Part shown: piece by piece, positions 55,201 to 62,290 of the stretch | Layout of the letters: each line of letters starts with the position of its first letter | How positions within the stretch are numbered: the stretch's first letter is position 1 | Origin: Saturnia japonica | Taxonomy: Eukaryota > Arthropoda > Insecta > Lepidoptera > Saturniidae | Length of the DNA stretch: 64,000 bases | NCBI GenBank assembly: GCA_033032175.1 | Contig: CM065320.1 | Location: 15,395,413 to 15,459,412, forward strand | Direction of reading: 5' to 3' | The notes under the pieces: model-generated | What the model was told of the DNA's origin: nothing | The model's input: the letters and a program-made list of their open reading frames with translations, nothing else | Databases searched by the model: none | Program-made: the position numbers and the translations under genes

Positions 55201-58200
55201 TTGTTGCTCACGTTTTCGCGGCTAAGTGCCTTAAGCGCTCGCCCCCAAGCCCCAAGGCTCTATTTTTGGATAGGGCCCCTAAGGCTAACAGTAAGGTCAT
55301 ATCCGAAAAAAAGGCATGTCAAAAAATAAAAACATACCTTCCTTTTTCGCAGTTGGGTAACCACATGATTAATCAGAAAAAGTTTATAACATTTAAAAAG
55401 AAGTACTAAATGAAAAATCAGTAATTAATATTCATCCATTATGAAAATAATAAATACCATTTCTTGTTAGGTCTTGACAATAGCATAATATGCTGATGTT
55501 AAATATGTTCATAAATTAATATTTATTTCTGTCTCTCCATACGTCTGATACCTCAATTATGTTGGTTTTACAAACTTTCTCCAGTATTTTATAGACATCA
55601 AATCTGAAGTAATAAATTTAAAAATGTAGATTAAATATTTACCACGGTCCTACCCCAACCGCTAACTACCACTTCAGTGCCACCCTCCATCGCTCTACCT
55701 ATTGGCGGTAAGTCAATAGGCTGTACTAGTTCTGTGAACTCAATAGGTTTCTCTGTTTGCATAACAGCAACGTCCTTGTCATATTTGGGGTTGTCCCATT
55801 CAGGGTGCGGAATTACTTTGGCTATAGGTATCTGGGTACCGTTCTTACGCCATGAACTGCCGACTCTTAGTACTACTGTTGAAGGGTCCACGCTGAAATA
55901 AATATTCATTGTATATTAGTCCTGTTAACCACATATTATTGTATCTACTTTAAAAATCAGTCCTTATATAGATACCACTTTTAACAAAATACTCATAAAG
56001 AATATTCTAATTTCCTATCCAAATAATAATTAATTATATTTCATTATATATAACTAATTAATACTAACTTATTAGTACATCTAAATAATGTAAAATTACT
56101 ACAAATGTTGGATGCCATGCAAATCACCGCCAGAAGGAAAAGTACCAAGAAGACTGGCCACATTACCTCGTTGTATAGCAATGCTTATTCGTTAACCGAG
56201 GTATTGGCCAGCCCTCTGGTCTCGAGATGTGTCAACCAATCGACTTGCGAATTCTTTAATGAGGCTGCGTGCACTTGGTCAACATGGACCTAGGGTTTCG
56301 ACTCCGGGGCACTATGTCTGGAACCTCCTCGTGGTGTGCCCCGGGCAACGGCGGCCGCTTCACGGCCGACGGCTAATACCAGACCGACGGCGTTTCTCCC
56401 CTGTACCCCTCTGCTCATCAGAGGAGACAGGGGATGGGGCAAGAGTGGACCTGCTTCGGCTCGTCCACTACGGACGGACTCGTCGTTGACGGCGGAGGAG
56501 GAAGAAAACCTCCTTAAAAAATTGAGAGGATTCAACCTCTTTAAAAAATCGCTGACGGCGGTGGAGTAAACCACCTTAAAAAACCTTAGACGGACTGTGG
56601 TGGAGTAAACCACCCTTTAAAAAATCACGGACGGACGGTGGAAGACAACCACCTTAAAAAATTACTGGCCGGAGGTGGAGAAAACCACCAGCATAAAAAA
56701 TCAAGGACGGGTAGTGGAAGGAAACCACTTAAAAAAATAACCAGAGGGTTGAGGATGAGCACCTCGTTAAAAAATCAAAGCCGGATTTGTCGACGACGGA
56801 TGGGACTTTAATGACGGAAGAGGAGGAAACCTCTATAAAAAACCAACGACGGACTGGTGGGGGAGGGGGTGCGTTCATTCGCCTCCTTCTCCTGCCGTTT
56901 CATGGACGGCAGAGGAGAAAACCTCGGTAAAAAATCATAGCCGGGCTAGCGGGGTGGGGGTGCTTTCATTCGCCCCTTACCCCCGCCACATGCTAAACAT
57001 TATGGCAGAGACAGAGGAGAAAACCTCTATAAAAAACCCAACGACGGGTGGGTGGGGGACAGGTGGTGGTTCATCCGCCTCCTTCTCCTGCCAGGCCGAA
57101 CCAAGGGGAGATGGGTCGGGGGGCCTGTCTTCCCATTGCACTGGTTTGGCGGACGGGGAGACAGTTCGTCACCGGGCTGTCTCCGTCAGCGGGCGGCCCT
57201 TCGGGGCCTTGCCGCCGGGGCGGCGCGGCTGAATGCCAGCGCAGTGCCCGCGTCGCCCCAGTATGGCGGCGGACGGCGCACCGTGGAGTTTTTTAGTGAG
57301 TAGGAGTCTCACATACCACTCGTTCCCCCGGGCGAGTGTGTACCCATGACGGGTTTTCCCTCCACGTTAACAAAAAAAAAAAAAAAAAAAAGGGTTTCGA
57401 CTCCAAATAATTTTAAATTCAATTTTATAAATTACTCTACTTGTACAACTCTATACAATTACTGTTCTATTGCAATAGCTGTTTTTATTAACTGTTATTG
57501 TATTTTTAAATCCCTTACTTTTGAGCACAATGAGCGGCCGTCACGAGCCAGTTCTGACTGATGATGAAACATCCACAGAAAAACGAGTTATTGACAACCA
57601 TCGAAGCTTGGTAAGGATGGTTCTCTATAACAGCCTCTTCACCGCCAACGATTCTGTCATCATTCACCACTGGGTCCTGGAGAAATTCTTCGATTGTTGG
57701 AAAGTTTGCAAAGTTCAACCCATACGCTATATAAAATAAAAAAGTATTTTTAGTGCTAAATATAATCGATAATACGATTATGCTTTAAATCAATTGATTG
57801 GTGTGTAAGCTGTGGAAATGAAATTACAAAAACAAGCTAAATTATAAAAACACTTGACTAAGAAAATATGTTTTTCTCTTTTTGCATTTTATTTGATTAC
57901 CAGACGTCGCTTTGCTCGGTATTAAAAAAAAAACACCTATATACTTGAACTTGGAATGTAAAACATTATCTAAATACGAAATTTCATCCAAATCGTTAGA
58001 GCCGTTTTCGAGAAACCAATTACATATATATGTATATACAAGAATTGCTCACTTAATATAATGAAATATAGCCTTTGTCACTCCCACAATTAAGTCGAAT
58101 CTAACGACACCTCGTATGCTAAAATTCATCAAGCCGTTTAGACTACAGAGCGTGCCAAAGAAATAGATATACACACATACGCTACAAAAACAATATCCTT

Positions 58201-58724
58201 CTTTTTCGCACTCTGGTAATAACATTGATTCTTACTCGATATTATCTTACATACATCTTATCTATATTAAAAAATCTATAGTTCTGTTTATTTGTACATG
58301 TATTTATCCCCAAACACGAATATGACATTTATTTGTCTTTTTGTATATCTGTTGAATCTCAACCGATTTTGCTGAAATTCATGTAATTTCTCAATTGATA
58401 TGCTGTAGGAATTGTCCATAATTGTTTAGGTACCTTAATTAGTTGGGATAAACGACGCTAATGTCATCAATCATGCACTTGGAAATGTACCGCCAGGTAT
58501 CTATAGTTTTGTTCCGGCAGCTGCACTTGAGAGCCAATTACCCAACTAGGCTTAGCGTGTTACCATTTCGGATCACATAATCACTTAACATCAGATGATA
58601 TTGCAGCCAAACACTAAACAAATAAACAATTTAAAAACTCTGAATTATTCTAATTAAAAAACTTACCGCCAATCACCAACACCAAAACCCACTGTATAAC
58701 CACAAAACGCAAAAGTACTCGCAT
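48354..58724 (-). CDS. S1-family serine protease 2 (secreted zymogen), introns full of mobile DNA
   Basis: Paralogue of protease 1. Exons: 58667-58724, 57519-57726, 55643-55892, 54525-54674, 48354-48506; 819 nt, 272 residues, all in phase with GT/AG borders and no internal stop. Signal peptide starts MRVLLRFVVIQWVLVLVIGA; activation at R44|IVGG; His85, Asp129, Ser225. Exon 3, 4 and 5 lengths equal those of protease 1. Gly again sits six residues before the catalytic Ser. An extra Cys replaces Gly in FCGCFII. Intron 4 is 6.0 kb because a 5-kb LTR retrotransposon lies in it (opposite strand); intron 2 holds the ribozyme-bearing retroelement; intron 3 holds a further insertion. AATAAA begins three bases after the stop (48,345-48,350). 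The coding sequence is intact, so the gene may still work if splicing tolerates the insertions. Confidence 0.88.
49257..49293. repeat. (TA)n microsatellite, left part, target of the LTR element
   Basis: Uninterrupted AT/TA repeats run to the left LTR; the tract resumes at 54,301-54,326 beyond the right LTR. The original tract was split by the insertion. Confidence 0.9.
49294..49647 (+). repeat. 5' LTR
   Basis: About 351-354 bp, starting TGTAAAG. The right boundary is blurred because the shared cttata merges with the TA target. It contains ataaaac-type polyadenylation signals near its end (gaaataaaac) and a tataaa at about 49,474-49,480. By the self-priming hypothesis, U3 is 49,294-49,484 and R begins at about 49,485. 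Confidence 0.92.
49648..49658 (+). promoter_or_regulatory. Primer-binding site, apparently self-complementary (Tf1-like)
   Basis: Directly after the LTR, aaacgacatta is the exact complement of taatgtcgttt inside the LTR (49,485-49,495). No TGG-initiated tRNA match is seen. In the Tf1 retrotransposon the 5' end of the element's own RNA folds back on such a site to prime reverse transcription. Confidence 0.6.
49705..50835 (+). CDS. gag: Gag polyprotein of the LTR element
   Basis: 376 residues; forms the particle that packages element RNA. The central part (about residues 130-290; for example NQWIEIFEQECLRFDLITDE and FLDGSCTDWY) has the helical capsid-like pattern of Ty3/Gypsy Gag. Near the C-terminus a zinc-knuckle-like motif reads C-x2-C-x9-H-x4-C (about residues 324-342), with longer C-H spacing than the standard CCHC knuckle (x4). 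The frame ends in a slippery heptamer two codons before TAG. ATG at 49,705 is the first in frame after the primer-binding site. Confidence 0.88.
   Translation: MEKLRFEFTLLPGTDGKSNICSITSIATNDNKVYAVPEALQAVSHHKEIIKSSVYNKVTNSLRKRYQVRRVWITMTEELRRTYIDEDDNLQFGDQFLEELNCEQLVTTFEKESTLEKLFEKLVENTHIIKPHNLKNIAEKFVIEKFTTKNSNPNQWIEIFEQECLRFDLITDEKKIEILRLFLDGSCTDWYNSMIIKLTMNSEWSTWKNKFCASFANKGWNPVTHALFFKYKNGSLLDYAIRKEKLLLDMRRSIDAGTLVDLVAAGLPEFVLNKIDREAVKDTVDLFNEVTKYEHMVNKVIFLAKKKCSNPRPNGKNEDQDLCETCEKLNKGPRYHSKSKCWFRTKEDDTLKKNTIKHINNSVIEAELNEMDQKNE
50823..50829 (+). promoter_or_regulatory. Programmed -1 ribosomal frameshift site
   Basis: A AAA AAC in the gag frame, exactly the X XXY YYZ heptamer used by many retroelements. 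Slipping one base back at this point enters the pol frame, which is open from here through the DSG protease motif. A weak 5-bp pairing (tagta with tacta about 25 nt on) may help; no strong pseudoknot was found by eye. Confidence 0.8.
50823..53888 (+). CDS. pol: Pol polyprotein (protease, reverse transcriptase, RNase H, integrase)
   Basis: About 1,020 residues made as a Gag-Pol fusion. The frame has no ATG before the protease, so initiation by frameshift is required. Aspartic protease DSG at 50,898-50,906; reverse transcriptase with YIDD at 51,876-51,887 and WTCLPFGLKTSPAIFQ before it; RNase H with TDAS at about 52,320 and YSDHKPL; integrase zinc domain H-x4-H...C-x2-C (52,887-53,003); catalytic core D-x57-D-x35-E (53,091, 53,265, 53,373); C-terminal GPY module at about 53,756. 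All catalytic residues are present and no stop interrupts, so the enzyme set looks functional. Confidence 0.92.
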   Translation, partial: KKRIVTPLINVKLLIDNKLKIYGVYDSGSNVSLINSKLLKLSRKENHLNVANLITINGVIKTSGLTTLKIKIFELEKSVDVYIINEQNFKYDFLIGLDLIKEFKLIQNEDLQITQKQSINNENEEVITKDEEEFKINFNEHVKEEDFEIKIDHLNEYQKSEINTLISKYKSIFAKNKFDIGTVNGYEARIDLLVDKYCCKRPYRCTVEDKKEIGEQIAKLLDNKLIEESYSPFAAPVTLAFKKEDNKKSRLCIDFRDLNKIVVPQAQPFPLIEDLILKTRNCNFFSSLDINSAFWSIPLRIEDKQKTGFITQEGHFQWTCLPFGLKTSPAIFQRILSNILRKYKLTNFTVNYIDDILIFSKTFADHIIHLTLLLDAIKTEGFRLKLTKCTFASNSVKYLGYIIQNNSITPLKDNLVSIKNFPVPKTQKNVRQFLGKINFYREYIPRSTIILDPLHNLLRKNTKFIWSEKCKKAFEMIKTLLCTQPILEVFDPELPINIYTDASIEGVGAILKQTQSDGKEKPVAYFSKKLNEAQKKKKAIYLECLAIKEAVKYWQYWLIGKYFTVYSDHKPLENMNLKSRTDEELGDLTYYLSQYDFKVKYAPGKQNLEADCLSRNPVLESYENTDEQLKVVNLIKIEEIIIDQSKNVEIQNNKNKLVEKHNIYFKKIKRKEKIIISEELSIKLLKDIHENFCHIGVGQMQKTISSLYTAKNLMKNIKKVCKNCEVCIKNKSRGHDKFGFMSHLGPATSPFEIISIDTIGGFGGSRSTKKYLHLLVDHFTRYAFILTSKTQNANDYIKLVMNVAETEDIGMLLTDQYPGINSKEFKKFLHEKKVTMIFTAVNTPFSNGLNERLNQTLVNKMRCKINEKEKKRAWASVAQECVNKYNDTIHSVTVFAPSYLLYGTDVTFIPNELKQGESNKNWIRDRKTALENTIKSHNYNKILFDKNRKHCEFNLGDMVYVENGNKLNRKKLDELKIGPYKIVEKISNSIYKIDTGHRKIESNLFHITKLIPVPTTKNNEI
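53938..53949 (+). promoter_or_regulatory. Polypurine tract
   Basis: aaaggggggaga lies directly before the 3' LTR (TGTAAAG at 53,950), the usual plus-strand primer. Confidence 0.88.
53950..54303 (+). repeat. 3' LTR
   Basis: Matches the 5' LTR over its full length by eye, offset 4,656 bp, and runs into the (TA)n tract. Confidence 0.92.
54525..54674 (-). CDS. Serine protease 2, exon 4
   Basis: QGASSIPDRLMVVRIPVIPY to GGQGTCQ; 150 bp; acceptor tttttccag, donor CAA|GTTAGT. Only about 200 bp from the right end of the LTR element. Confidence 0.9.
54785..55370. repeat. Family H repeat split by a ~480-bp insertion, protease 2 intron 3
   Basis: The left part ends tttaggctacagaacatgcc, and the family sequence resumes at about 55,313 (gcatgtcaaaaaataaaaac, cttcctttttcgcagttggg). 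Between them lies an unrelated GC-richer block. Confidence 0.55.
54832..55313. mobile_element. Unidentified insertion in a family H repeat
   Basis: About 480 bp with no ORF, bordered by catgcca and catgtca, a possible 7-bp target duplication with one mismatch. The ends TGCC...GGCA could be those of a solo LTR. Identity unknown. Confidence 0.4.
55643..55892 (-). CDS. Serine protease 2, exon 3 (catalytic Asp)
   Basis: VDPSTVVLRVGSSWRKNGTQ to SGWGRTV, with DKDVAVM; 250 bp; donor GTG|GTAAAT. Confidence 0.92.
56105..56291 (-). pseudogene. Degraded transposon coding fragment
   Basis: On the - strand a broken frame reads LIKEFASRLVDTSRDQRAGQ, then ISIAIQRGNVASLLGT, a pattern I know from repeated proteins of lepidopteran mobile elements but cannot assign to a family. 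Confidence 0.35.
56292..56305. repeat. Target-site duplication, left copy
   Basis: agggtttcgactcc, repeated exactly at 57,391-57,404 after the poly(A) tail. Confidence 0.9.
56306..56384 (+). ncRNA. HDV-like self-cleaving ribozyme
   Basis: The double-pseudoknot fold fits at all helices: P1 GGGGCAC (56,306-56,312) with GTGCCCC (56,336-56,342), 7 bp; P2 GTCTGG (56,316-56,321) with CCAGAC (56,379-56,384), 6 bp; P3 ACC (56,323-56,325) with GGT (56,333-56,335), closing loop TCCTCGT; P1.1 CC in that loop with GG at 56,343-56,344; then GGGCAAC; P4 GGCCG with CGGCC (56,353-56,357, 56,363-56,367); J4/2 with the expected catalytic C at 56,373 followed by TAA. Cleavage would fall just before 56,306, the element's first base. 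Such ribozymes free the 5' ends of R2 and several other non-LTR elements. Confidence 0.85.
56398..56469 (+). ncRNA. Two stable hairpins after the ribozyme
   Basis: Hairpin 1: CCCCTGT (56,398-56,404) with ACAGGGG (56,427-56,433), enclosing CCTCTG (56,408-56,413) with CAGAGG (56,419-56,424). Hairpin 2: AGTGGAC (56,444-56,450) with GTCCACT (56,463-56,469). Stems are perfect, so selection on RNA structure is likely. Confidence 0.7.
56497..57037 (+). repeat. Array of 11 small hairpins, each followed by an A-tract
   Basis: Each unit is a 4-6 bp stem with a purine-rich loop, then TTAAAAAA-like sequence and usually GACGG. Stems vary but stay paired: GGAGG/CCTCC, AGAGG/CCTCT (three times), GGTGG/CCACC (four times), AGTGG/CCACT, GAGG/CCTC (twice). 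Spacing is about 35-75 bp. Frames across it contain stops, so it is not coding. Confidence 0.8.
57391..57404. repeat. Target-site duplication, right copy
   Basis: Exact repeat of 56,292-56,305, directly after an A-run of about 19. Confidence 0.9.
57519..57726 (-). CDS. Serine protease 2, exon 2 (propeptide, activation site, catalytic His)
   Basis: Acceptor ttttatatag; contains FLQDPVVNDDRIVGGEEA and WLVTAAHCAQ; donor AAAA|GTAAGG. Confidence 0.9.
57840..58235. repeat. Dispersed repeat family H, long copy, protease 2 intron 1
   Basis: Contains attaccagacgtcgctttgc, aatttcatccaaatcgttag, gacacctcgtatgctaaaat and gagcgtgccaaagaaataga. Confidence 0.55.
58480..58625 (+). repeat. SINE tail fragment (42-kb family), protease 2 intron 1
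   Basis: Contains cagctgcacttgagagccaa, ggcttagcgtgttaccattt and gatattgcagccaaacacta. Confidence 0.55.
58667..58724 (-). CDS. Serine protease 2, exon 1 (signal peptide)
   Basis: ATG at 58,724; nineteen codons plus one base; donor GGCG|GTAAGT. Same phase as exon 1 of protease 1. Confidence 0.85.
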
Positions 58725-58768
58725 TTTGTGATAAGTTTGTAAAATTAATATCGAAACAACACAGTGAT

Positions 58769-58778
58769 GTATATAAAG
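58769..58778 (-). promoter_or_regulatory. Candidate TATA box of serine protease 2
   Basis: Complement reads ctttatatac about 50 nt upstream of the ATG, a usual position for a short 5' UTR gene of this family. Confidence 0.4.
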
Positions 58779-58979
58779 ATGTCGGTGAATGTATTACACC
58801 AATCGTCTAATTGAAATTTTGTATTATAGGCGGAGATAAAGCGGCAAAAAGGTGTTAAAGACAATTTCAACGTCTTTTCAAACTCAGCAGGCGACAACTT
58901 CTGTAGTGAATGAACGGTCTTAAAAACTTTCCTTATCGCGATTGACTTGCAACATTTCGTAGTCAAAACATAAAGGAGA

Positions 58980-59225
58980 CGGATAACCTTGAACCTGAGT
59001 CAAAAGAGATGTCAAAATATGAAAAAAGGTGTCAATTAATATAACTAATAATTTCGTTAAAGTGAGGTCATGTAATAAACTAGAATTGTTTTAGTTCATA
59101 AGACTATTTTTGAAGTATGCTTGATATTGTCTATTATAAAGCTGCCTTTATAATATTTTTAAAGTACGAGTGATTTTAAAAACCTATAAATTATATAGGT
59201 AACTTATCTATATTACCTTTTTTAA
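58980..59225. other. AT-rich region upstream of protease 2
   Basis: No regulatory motif beyond the TATA candidate could be supported. Confidence 0.35.
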
Positions 59226-59430
59226 CTGATTTTGATTAGCCGTAAGGATCCCGGAGCCTCAGAAGGCTTTTATAATTTCACCAAGCTTGGGTGCGAGCGC
59301 TGAAAGCACTCAGGGTAACAAGTAAGCAACAAGCTCATGGGTGCGAAAATCGCCGAATCTCGGCTTGGACTATTGCCGTAGATGCAATTAAGTCGCTAGC
59401 TAAAATTCGATCTAAATAACTAAATTTGTT
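59225..59430 (+). repeat. Dispersed repeat family G
   Basis: Shares ggcttttaYa..ttcacc..gcttSGGKRCGAGCGC and aagcact.ag with about 33,130-33,240. Confidence 0.4.
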
Positions 59431-59685
59431 TCTGCCTTCTGAAAGGAAGGAAGAAATATGCGTATACTTATACATTTAGTAACCTCTGACAATTTTTAGT
59501 CTAAAACTAACTAACTAGCCAACCCTACAGAACCTGTGTACCGAAGTGATGTGCATGTGTGAAGTGCAGTGTAATGGTTATATGTATTGTCGCTAGCTAG
59601 TGATTACAGTGTTGCATGACAGAGGAATGGACCTAGACTTAAGTTGCCATGCGTGCGGGGACTCTGGAAGATCTCTCTCTCTCTC

Positions 59686-60155
59686 TCTGAGTGTGCTGCG
59701 TGGGAGGAGCAGCGCTGCACTATGGCCGCAGTGCTCGGAGAAGATCTCTCACTGTCGAGCGTGGTGCCGCGAAGAGAGTTCGCGAGGGGGATCCTCTGAG
59801 CGGCCCTCTCCATCAGAGACGAACGGGTGGCTGAAGGAGGCGATTTATCCACCAACTCCCGCCACCTTAGCCGAACCAGGGGAGACGGGTCGGGGGCCCG
59901 TCTTTCCATTGGATAGGTTCGGCGGACGGAGGAGACAGCTAGGGTGTACTGAGTTGTCTCCTACTTAGCCCGGGGCCTGTAAATGCCGGGCCGGCCGTCG
60001 GGGCGACGCGGTTGTATGCTACCGCAGGTCCCGCGTCGCCCCATCGAGGCGGCGGATAGTACACCATGGAGTTTTAGTGAGTAGGAGTCTCACATAACCA
60101 CTCGTCCCACCGAGCGAGTGTGTACCCATGACGGGTTTCTCCACGTTAAAAAAAA
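59686..60155 (+). mobile_element. Truncated R1-clade LINE 3' end
   Basis: Starts inside the C-terminal codons (gtgtgctgcgtgggaggagc, agcgctgcactatggccgc), with an internal deletion relative to the 23.8-kb copy, then the shared 3' UTR (ggagacgggtcgg, gagtaggagtctcacataac, cgggtttctccacgtt) and a short A-run. A (CT)n stretch borders the 5' end. Confidence 0.8.
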
Positions 60156-60159
60156 GGAG

Positions 60160-61010
60160 AGAGTGGTCGTGGCGGGTAATTACATTACGAAAAGAATAAT
60201 CTACAAGGGTACATGAGTATCGGAGTTCTGAGTTGTCAGTTGCCAGCACTGAGCATAAACTATTTAAAAACAGCTCCGATTAAAAGATAACCATTGAACT
60301 GATTTCGATGGAAATACCCGTCTACTTTATTATACGAATTTTACTTACAAGGCATTAATGGAAAATAGGAATCAGAATGATGTCTTCTTGAATAAACGCA
60401 GTAGTTGTGTATTGCAATATGCATAAAAGAATGGTATCGTTACTTACTAAGAAAGAAAGAGACGTACGATTGGTGTCAATCGCTAACCTATAACTGGACA
60501 AAATTATTTTGCACTTACCGCAATAAATCGACACATAGCAGGTAAGTTACCGGGAAAATCAATAGTAATACTATGATAAAATAAAACAAATTATACTCAT
60601 TTGAAATAGAAAATTGTAGACTTCTATACGTAATGGAACCAGATATGAGAAAATTGACAGAAGGACCAAAGTCACCGACATAGCGCTAAGATATACTTTA
60701 GTATATCATGTTTACATAATGGCAATTGGCGAGGTAAATTATCGACTGCATTAATCGACGTGGGTTCATCATAGGATGAACTATAGAGTAACACATATAA
60801 ATACATTTTATATGAATTTAAAATGAACCTTAAAAGAAATATACGTTACGAGTCAATTCTTACCGTCCCTTCCGTTATAAGGAAATGGAGTGATTAATAT
60901 GGCAAACGTCGAATCTTCGCTGCCGTTTGAGAATACGTTGTGAATGAGAAACAGCATAAAGGTTTAGACATCATAGGTATATACAAACAATTGTTTCATT
61001 ATTTATTAAC
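60160..61010. other. AT-rich DNA, no gene seen
   Basis: Nothing recognised. Confidence 0.35.
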
Positions 61011-61011
61011 C

Positions 61012-61630
61012 GACTTCAAACAAGACAGTTTTTTTACAAAAAAGAAAACCAGCCTCAATGATTTTGATGTGATCCCTGATGTATTTGGTATAAGGTACTA
61101 CCCGTGCGCGATAAGTTGAGACTCGCCTGGAATGCAACTCTCCGCCCACTACCCCTATAACTTCCCCTCAAGCTCCCATGTTGTACTGTAGGCAACGCCA
61201 CTTTTTAACATCTTAGTCTCGTACTGGCTTACGTCTCGTAACGACGACGCGCTCCGGTTTTGTAATCTTATCTTGATACTGTTCCGCTAATAATTATTAG
61301 AGTTACCGCTATATTTTATTGTTATTTTTGTGTTTATTATTATAATAAAGGGTAAAACTTTACATAGTGGAGAGAGTAATCTCGTGTTAAAAATGTTGGA
61401 CTTTTTGGAAAACGAAAACCGGTGCACAGTACAACCATGCGTCTGTGGCGTCACCGCCTCCAGGTCTCAACTTATTGCGCACGGGTAGTACAATGCCAAT
61501 AAAATTACAATGGTGGTATTCCCCTTCCGATAAAAAAGAATCATCTAAATCAGTTCATAAACAAAGAAGTTATGGCTGAACATCCATAAAAATATACATT
61601 AAAATTGATAAATTCGTCGTTTAAAATTTA
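61012..61630 (-). repeat. Dispersed repeat family A, reverse copy interrupted by a MITE
   Basis: Starts aaccgacttcaaacaag and aagaaaaccagcctcaatga; resumes after the MITE with caatgccaataaaattacaa and catccataaaaatatacatt. Confidence 0.65.
61095..61491. mobile_element. MITE / non-autonomous DNA transposon with ~29-bp TIRs
   Basis: Left end gtactacccgtgcgcgataa + gttgagac; right end is its complement (gtctcaacttattgcgcacg + ggtagtac) with one or two differences. 397 bp, no transposase. It is nested in family A. Target duplication not resolved. Confidence 0.8.
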
Positions 61631-61634
61631 AAAT

Positions 61635-61795
61635 TCATCATTCAATTCGAATGTATATAATGGGTTTTTTTTTATGGATGTTCAGCCATAGCTTCTTTGT
61701 TGAGGAACCGATTTGGATTTTTTTTGGGCTTCGAAGTTACACAAGAGAACTCCTAAAAATAATTGAAATTGTTTTTCTTTTTTGTTAAAAATTAT
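61635..61795 (+). repeat. Dispersed repeat family A, forward copy
   Basis: Contains cattcaattcgaatgtatat, ggatgttcagccatagcttc and aactcctaaaaataattgaa; it forms an inverted pair with the previous copy. Confidence 0.6.
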
Positions 61796-62034
61796 CAATA
61801 TTTATTGTATTATATTTTTAGCCCTGTATATCAGGCAAGCATTGATGCAAAAAAACCTAATGTGATATAGAATAACTATCTATGAATGAATATCGCAGAT
61901 AGGAAACAACAGTTTTCGCTTTAACCGTACATGTAAATGTATCTCGAACAATTCTTAGAATTACTTTCAGCAGTTTATTTGAAAACACCTGTAAATTCCA
62001 TACAAATATTTGTTTAATTTTTTTTTAATACAAA

Positions 62035-62290
62035 TAAGGCGACAAACAAGTATACGGCCCGCCTAACGCTGAGCGGTTACCATAGCCTACGAAGGCTTGT
62101 AGGACCATATAAACCACTAGCTGGTTCCGACCTTGAATCCCCCTTCCTCAAGGAGCTCTGGAATCCCTACTTACCACAGGAACACAACACAAGGTTATTT
62201 AGCTGCGATCTTCTGTAGGGCGGAGGCATTCCACCAGTCGGACTGCCACAAACAGAGAGAAATATCCAAAGAAAATTTCTCTGTGCCTTA
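62035..62290 (-). repeat. SINE-like family B, full reverse copy
   Basis: Runs aaggcgacaaacaagtatac to aatttctctgtgccttaact, with ggagctctggaatccctact and ggttatttagctgcgatctt. Confidence 0.7.

Larger units (their letters stand above)
56306..57390 (+). mobile_element. Non-autonomous structured retroelement with R1-clade 3' tail
   Basis: A 1,085-bp unit bounded by a perfect 14-bp duplication. Order: HDV-like ribozyme (56,306-56,384), two strong hairpins (56,398-56,433 and 56,444-56,469), an array of 11 hairpins with A-tracts (56,497-57,037), the R1-clade tail (about 57,062-57,370) and poly(A). The tail matches the 3' UTR of the LINE at 23.8-26.6 kb (ggttcatccgcc, gagatgggtcggggggcc, gtgagtaggagtctcacata, ccatgacgggttttccctcc). 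No reverse transcriptase frame is present. The ribozyme starts at the first base after the duplication, as expected of a full 5' end made by self-cleavage. It could instead be an internally deleted LINE that keeps its 5' and 3' UTRs. Confidence 0.85.

Noticed and set aside
55677..55901. 74-codon + strand ORF
   Set aside because: Antisense shadow of protease 2 exon 3.
56336..56569. 77-codon ORF over the ribozyme and first hairpins
   Set aside because: The frame runs through structured RNA elements, ends within the hairpin array and has no domain or conserved start.
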